From an uncultured SAR86 cluster bacterium (lineage in GTDB: Bacteria > Pseudomonadota > Gammaproteobacteria > Magnimaribacterales > AG-339-G14): DNA of 36,616 nucleotides. This document shows positions 32,965 through 36,616 of the stretch, piece after piece (positions within the stretch are counted from its first letter, which is position 1; the number at the start of each line of letters is the position of its first letter). The notes beneath the pieces are model-generated. The model saw only the letters and a program-made list of their open reading frames with translations, made no database searches and had not been told where the DNA came from. The stretch lies in the NCBI GenBank assembly GCA_902629465.1, contig CACOQX010000009.1, positions 1 to 36,616 of the forward strand, written 5' to 3'. The position numbers were made by a program, and so were the translations under genes.

Positions 32965-32994
32965 ATTATATACCTTTAAAAAATATTTTTTCAA
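32965..32994 (-). promoter_or_regulatory. Sigma70 promoter of acpP
   Basis: On the minus strand TTGAAA (32994-32989) and a perfect TATAAT (32970-32965) are separated by 18 bases, with an expected start about 20 bases before the acpP ATG. It lies in the only sizeable gap (99 bases) of the fab block. Confidence 0.7.
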
Positions 32995-33036
32995 AATAAT
33001 AGTAAAAATTAGTTTACAAAATTTGTGTAAGTCAAG

Positions 33037-33768
33037 TTACATATATAAACCACCATTAACATGAATAGTCTGGCCTGTAATATAATTTGCCCGATCTGAG
33101 GCTAAAAAATTTACTACTTCAGCAATTTCACTAGGTTTTCCTAGCCTACCTAGAGGGATTTGGGAAGATAAAAAATCTTCATTTCCTTCTGAAATTTCCT
33201 TTGTCATATCTGTTTCTATAAATCCTGGAGCAACACAATTCACATTAATATTCCTTGATCCTAGTTCTCTAGCCAAAGACCTAGACATTGCTTCAATCCC
33301 TGCTTTTGCTGCAGCATAGTTAGCCTGTCCTTTGTTGCCAAGAACAGCTGACGTAGAAGAAATGTTTATTATTCTGCCCCACCTGTTTTTAACCATTTTT
33401 TTTATAAATGATTTAATGAGTAAGTATTGTCCGTTAAGGTGAACATCAATAACGTTATCCCATTCATCATCTTTCATTCTTAACATGATGTTATCTCTAG
33501 TTATTCCGGCATTGTTAATCAATATATCGGGATAAATTTCTTTCGAATCAAGTAGAGAAGTTAAATCTTTAATTGATTCTCTGTCGCCTAGATCTAATTT
33601 GAAGGCATTACCTTCAATGTTCATTGAATTTATATTTTCTAAAATACTTTTAACACTAGATTCAGAAGTTCCAGTTCCAACAACAAAATATTCGTTATTT
33701 AAAGATTTAAGAATGGCATTGCCTATTCCTCTTGAGGCACCAGTTATTAAAACGGTTTTTTTTGACAC
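33037..33768 (-). CDS. fabG: 3-oxoacyl-ACP reductase
   Basis: An NADPH-dependent SDR enzyme reducing 3-oxoacyl-ACP. The nucleotide motif TGASRGIG (9-16), NNAG (85-88) and the catalytic Ser138, Tyr151, Lys155 (INISSTSAVLGNKGQANYAAAKAG) are present; the C-terminus GQTIHVNGGLYM is typical. Start is GTG at 33768. The gene comes three bases after rpmF, so plsX, fabH and fabD, which normally separate rpmF and fabG in gammaproteobacteria, are missing here. Confidence 0.96.
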   Translation of the reverse strand: MSKKTVLITGASRGIGNAILKSLNNEYFVVGTGTSESSVKSILENINSMNIEGNAFKLDLGDRESIKDLTSLLDSKEIYPDILINNAGITRDNIMLRMKDDEWDNVIDVHLNGQYLLIKSFIKKMVKNRWGRIINISSTSAVLGNKGQANYAAAKAGIEAMSRSLARELGSRNINVNCVAPGFIETDMTKEISEGNEDFLSSQIPLGRLGKPSEIAEVVNFLASDRANYITGQTIHVNGGLYM

Positions 33769-33771
33769 TAA

Positions 33772-33978
33772 CTAATTTGTGGAGTCTTCGGTTGAATCAT
33801 CCTTTGTTTTTATATCCAGAATTTTTCTTCCCTTAAAAAAACCGTCTCTTGTCATATGATGTCTTTGATGCTTTTCACCAGTAACAGGATCAAGTGATAG
33901 AGCTTCTTTTTTCAAAGCATTATGAGCGCGTCTTGCGCCCCGTCTTGCTCTGGATACCTTACTTTTCTGTACAGCCAT
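33772..33978 (-). CDS. rpmF: Ribosomal protein bL32
   Basis: A large-subunit protein of 68 aa. MAVQKSKVSRARRGARRAHN and GEKHQRHHMTRDGFFKGRKI match the family; this is the non-zinc form (no CxxC pairs). E. coli bL32 has 57 aa, so this one carries an extra polar/acidic C-terminal tail (DIKTKDDSTEDSTN). It is next to rluC and upstream of fabG, and the usual yceD (DUF177) gene between rluC and rpmF is not present. Confidence 0.96.
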   Translation of the reverse strand: MAVQKSKVSRARRGARRAHNALKKEALSLDPVTGEKHQRHHMTRDGFFKGRKILDIKTKDDSTEDSTN

Positions 33979-34013
33979 AATTTAGAAACGCAATTCTATG
34001 GCAATTTGAATAT

Positions 34014-34928
34014 TTATTCATCATTTTTAAGTATTTTTTTAAACTCTTTGGGAGGCTTTTCAGTTACATGAATATTCAAATCCTTTGAAGTGAAAGAGTT
34101 CGCATGAAGATACATCCTTTTTTTATAAGTTGAAACTTTTGAAAGCTTATTTTCTCTTATTCCGTATTTCTTGTCTCCTACAATTGGAAATCCTAATTCA
34201 GAAAGATGAACTCTTAATTGATGAGTTCTTCCAGTAATCAATTCGCACTGAATGAGCGAAAAATGCTTTGAAGATTCAATTAATTTAAAAAAGGTTTTAG
34301 CAATTTTCCCGCCGTCTGAAATCCTAACCATTCTTTCTTTGCCTATAACCATATTTTTTTCAATATTTATTTCATAAATACCATCTTTATGAATCCAGTT
34401 TCCATGGACAACAGCTTGATAAGTTTTTTTTACTTTTCTTTCCGAAATCAATTTATTACAGCGCCTTAAAAATTTATTGTTTTTAGCAATTACTTGGCAA
34501 CCCGATGTATCTTTATCTAATCTATGAACCAATTTTGCATCTCTGTAGGCTTTACCAAAATTTCTTATCGTTTCAATGACGCCAAGTGATATTCCACTTC
34601 CACCATGTGAGGCAATGCCCTCAGGTTTGTTTATAACAATGAAATCATCATTTTCCTCTAAAATTGCTTCTTTTATCAAAGATATAATATTAGTAGGAAC
34701 AAATTGACTTTCTTCTTTTGAAATCCTAATGGGCGGGACTCTCAATTCATCTCCGCTAAATAATTTATATGAGGGTTTTTTTCTTTTGCTGTTAATTCTG
34801 ATCTCGCCTTTTCTGATGATTGAGTAGATCTTGGATTTTGGTACGCCTTTTAAATAATTAATTAAAAAATTATCCAGTCTTTGACCGGAAATATTTTCAT
34901 CAATAATTATTTTTCTTACTTCAGGCAT
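34014..34928 (-). CDS. rluC: 23S rRNA pseudouridine synthase RluC
   Basis: It converts three uridines of 23S rRNA (955, 2504 and 2580 in E. coli) to pseudouridine. An N-terminal S4 RNA-binding domain (QRLDNFLINYLKGVPKSKIY, about 16-70) is followed by the RluA-type catalytic domain with HRLDKDTSG, Asp138 being the catalytic residue. LITGRTHQLRVHL and PIVGDKKYG are also conserved. RluD is similar, but the divergent position to rne and the adjacent rpmF point to RluC, as in E. coli. Confidence 0.92.
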   Translation of the reverse strand: MPEVRKIIIDENISGQRLDNFLINYLKGVPKSKIYSIIRKGEIRINSKRKKPSYKLFSGDELRVPPIRISKEESQFVPTNIISLIKEAILEENDDFIVINKPEGIASHGGSGISLGVIETIRNFGKAYRDAKLVHRLDKDTSGCQVIAKNNKFLRRCNKLISERKVKKTYQAVVHGNWIHKDGIYEINIEKNMVIGKERMVRISDGGKIAKTFFKLIESSKHFSLIQCELITGRTHQLRVHLSELGFPIVGDKKYGIRENKLSKVSTYKKRMYLHANSFTSKDLNIHVTEKPPKEFKKILKNDE

Positions 34929-35138
34929 AAATAATTTAGATTTATTTAAATATTTTCTCTAGAATACATATCAAGTCCCTAATTAATGTTATTTTAGGGC
35001 AAGAATTTTAACTTAGTTTAAATATAAGAATTTAATAAAGTTAGGTAGCTTGGGCGTAAAACCTAATATTTATTTCCAATAAAGCCTTCTTTAGGAGGAA
35101 CAATCTTTTATATTTAAGCATTTTCATGAGGTGAAACT
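34929..35138. other. rluC-rne divergent intergenic region and rne leader
   Basis: These 210 bases contain no gene. Two weak inverted repeats are visible: CCCTAA (34977-34982) with TTAGGG (34994-34999), and TTAGGT (35041-35046) with ACCTAA (35061-35066). A TATAAG box near 35025 could be a rightward -10 element. The second hairpin would lie in the rne 5' leader, where E. coli rne has hairpins used for autoregulation; the comparison is only positional. The rne ribosome binding site GAGGTGA lies at 35128-35134. Confidence 0.4.
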
Positions 35139-36616
35139 ATGAAAAGAATGCTTATCAACGCTACACAGCCGGAAGAACTCAGGGTTGCAATAACAGAAGG
35201 TAATCTTTTGTATGATTTAGATATTGAAAATATCAGTGAAATCCGCAGAAAAGGAAATATATACAAAGGAAAAGTTAGTAGAATTGAACCAAGTCTAGGA
35301 GCCGCATTTATTAACTATGGGGCGGAAAGACATGGTTTTTTGCCTTTCAAAGAAATTTCTCCTCAATTTTATCCTGAAAAATATAATCGTAATTCAAGAC
35401 TATCTGTTTCAGATTGTTTAAAGAAAGATCAAGAAATTCTTGTTCAAGTTGAAAAAGATGAACGAGGTAACAAAGGAGCAGCCCTAACTACTAATATAAG
35501 TCTAGCAGGAAGATATTTAGTTTTAATGCCGAATAATCCAAAAGCGGCCGGAATCTCTAGAAGATTAGAAGGAAAAGAAAGAGATAAACTTAAAGAAAGA
35601 ATTGAGTCCTTAAAAGTTCCTGAATCTATGGGATTAATAGTTAGAACTGCAGGAGAAGGAAAAGACCTTGAAGATCTTAAATGGGATTTAGAGTACCTCC
35701 AAAGAGTTTGGGAAGGCATAAGTGAAGCAAATACTTTGAAAAAAAGCCCAATTTTAATTTTTAAAGAAAGCGATATCATCATAAGAGCTTTAAGAGATTA
35801 TCTGAAAGAAGATATCGAAGAAATCTGGGTCGATACTGAAGAAGCTTTTGAAGAAGCTTCTGAGTTCGTCGAACGTGTAATGCCTGATCAAGCTAAAATT
35901 CTTAATAAGTATGAAAATACTCTCCCTTTATTCACCCGATACCAAATTGAATCGCAAATTGAAACTGCTTATCAAAGAGAGGTAAAACTTACATCTGGAG
36001 GATCAATCGTCATAGATGATGCGGAGGCACTTGTTGCGATAGATATCAACTCATCTCAAGCTACTTCAGGTAAGGATATTGAAGAAACTGCGGTCAAAAC
36101 CAACATAGAAGCATGTGAGGAGATTGGAAGACAATTGAGGCTTAGAGATATCGGTGGATTGGTTGTAATTGATTTCATCGATATGATGAAACTTGAAAAT
36201 AAGCGTGCTGTAGAAGATGCTATGAGAGAGGCACTTTCTGAAGATAGAGCCAGAGTTCAAATTGGACGTATTTCTAGATTTGGATTGCTTGAACTATCAA
36301 GACAAAGACTTAGATCATCTTTGAAAGAAAGATGGACGCAAGATATCAATACCCTTTCAACCGCAGTTCTTAGATTGCTTGAAGAGGAATCTAGTAAAGA
36401 AAAAACTAGTGAAGTAAGAGCAATAGTATCACCTGATATGTCAGCATTACTTCTTAATGAAAGAAGAGTTCGTTTGAACGATATAGAAGCTAGGAGTAAT
36501 GTAAAACTTGTTGTAATTTCTGATGCAACTAGACCCGATTCTAGATTTGAAGTTATAAGGATTAAAGATGGAAAGGTTATAGACCCTGAAAAAAATAGAT
36601 CGAGTATTTCGGTTGC
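35139..36616 (+). CDS. rne: Ribonuclease E, N-terminal catalytic part (3' end outside window)
   Basis: The main endoribonuclease of mRNA decay and rRNA/tRNA processing, membrane-associated. The frame is open to the window end (492 codons). MKRMLINATQPEELRVAITEG starts it, followed by the S1 domain (NIYKGKVSRIEPSLGAAFI) and 5'-sensor/RNase H regions. Both catalytic aspartates are present: Asp302 (AIDINSSQAT) and Asp345 (VIDFIDM), equivalent to E. coli 303 and 346. Directly after ISRFGLLELSRQRL, where E. coli has the CPRCSGTG zinc-link, this protein reads RSSLKERWTQDINTLSTAVL: about 15 residues and both Cys are missing, with the frame intact and the downstream small domain still recognisable (LLNERRVRLNDIE). 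RNase G is the alternative, but it starts differently and also carries the Cys pair. Confidence 0.95.
   Translation, partial: MKRMLINATQPEELRVAITEGNLLYDLDIENISEIRRKGNIYKGKVSRIEPSLGAAFINYGAERHGFLPFKEISPQFYPEKYNRNSRLSVSDCLKKDQEILVQVEKDERGNKGAALTTNISLAGRYLVLMPNNPKAAGISRRLEGKERDKLKERIESLKVPESMGLIVRTAGEGKDLEDLKWDLEYLQRVWEGISEANTLKKSPILIFKESDIIIRALRDYLKEDIEEIWVDTEEAFEEASEFVERVMPDQAKILNKYENTLPLFTRYQIESQIETAYQREVKLTSGGSIVIDDAEALVAIDINSSQATSGKDIEETAVKTNIEACEEIGRQLRLRDIGGLVVIDFIDMMKLENKRAVEDAMREALSEDRARVQIGRISRFGLLELSRQRLRSSLKERWTQDINTLSTAVLRLLEEESSKEKTSEVRAIVSPDMSALLLNERRVRLNDIEARSNVKLVVISDATRPDSRFEVIRIKDGKVIDPEKNRSSISV

Noticed and set aside
35444-36260. Minus-strand ORFs at 35444-35782 and 36066-36260
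   Set aside because: The plus strand is continuously open as RNase E with strong homology.
1-36616. CRISPR array, tRNA/rRNA genes, insertion sequence, prophage or integron
   Set aside because: No regularly spaced repeats, cloverleaf or rRNA sequence, transposase, integrase or phage structural genes could be recognised.

Overview
The window looks like chromosome from a streamlined, AT-rich marine gammaproteobacterium, most like the SAR86 type. The reasons are gammaproteobacterial housekeeping proteins (ClpA, IF-1, RNase E, RluC, FabF, AcpP), very short or negative spacing between genes, lysine/asparagine-rich proteins, frequent GTG/TTG starts, and haloalkane-dehalogenase-like enzymes. The taxon is an inference from protein character and layout, not from a marker phylogeny.

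Layout. 1-1771: 3' part of clpA, tail to tail with infA. 1783-5241: a 37-aa membrane microprotein, then a promoter-led pair of a 47-aa CGGGG lipoprotein and a 1035-aa secreted protein, ended by two hairpins. 5482-8768: a class II haloalkane dehalogenase (minus), a lipoprotein joining an HEXXH metallopeptidase domain to a cupredoxin domain (plus), and a membrane protein whose start codon lies in a perfect 12-bp hairpin. 8837-9664: wreckage of an Anbu (bacterial proteasome-like) operon, with an alpha-E fragment carrying an in-frame stop facing a C-terminal Anbu fragment on the other strand. 9699-11498: a second pair of small CGGG lipoprotein and large secreted protein. Its large protein shares ordered landmarks with the 1035-aa protein, so the two pairs look paralogous.

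11541-18447: a regulated unit. A TetR-family regulator (plus) is divergent from a leftward run of seven genes: secreted dehalogenase-like hydrolase, GST-like protein, nitronate monooxygenase-like flavoprotein, cytoplasmic dehalogenase-like hydrolase, small membrane protein and two related secreted proteins, ending at a clear terminator. The intergenic region has a near-consensus promoter (TTGACA-17-TATATT) overlapped by one of two tandem 17-bp pseudo-palindromes, the expected arrangement for TetR repression. The most natural reading is an inducible detoxification or catabolic operon for a halogenated, nitro or otherwise electrophilic compound; the substrate cannot be read from sequence.

18450-23213: a serine alpha/beta hydrolase, an unrecognised secreted protein, and an orphan Wza/Wzc polysaccharide export and tyrosine-kinase pair without glycosyltransferases. 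23358-29047: oligopeptidase B, an LhgO-type FAD oxidoreductase, a sodium:alanine/glycine symporter, a glutaredoxin and a YciC-like membrane protein. 29018-34928: a compact leftward block rluC-rpmF-fabG-acpP-fabF-mltG-tmk-holB lacking the yceD, plsX, fabH, fabD and pabC genes usually found there. 35139-end: rne, with both catalytic aspartates but without the CPxC zinc-link that normally joins RNase E protomers.

The best candidates for undescribed biology are the duplicated lipoprotein/secreted-protein cassettes, the metallopeptidase-cupredoxin lipoprotein, the TetR-controlled operon with its dehalogenase-like hydrolases, and the zinc-link-less RNase E. No CRISPR array, tRNA, rRNA, insertion sequence or prophage was seen.
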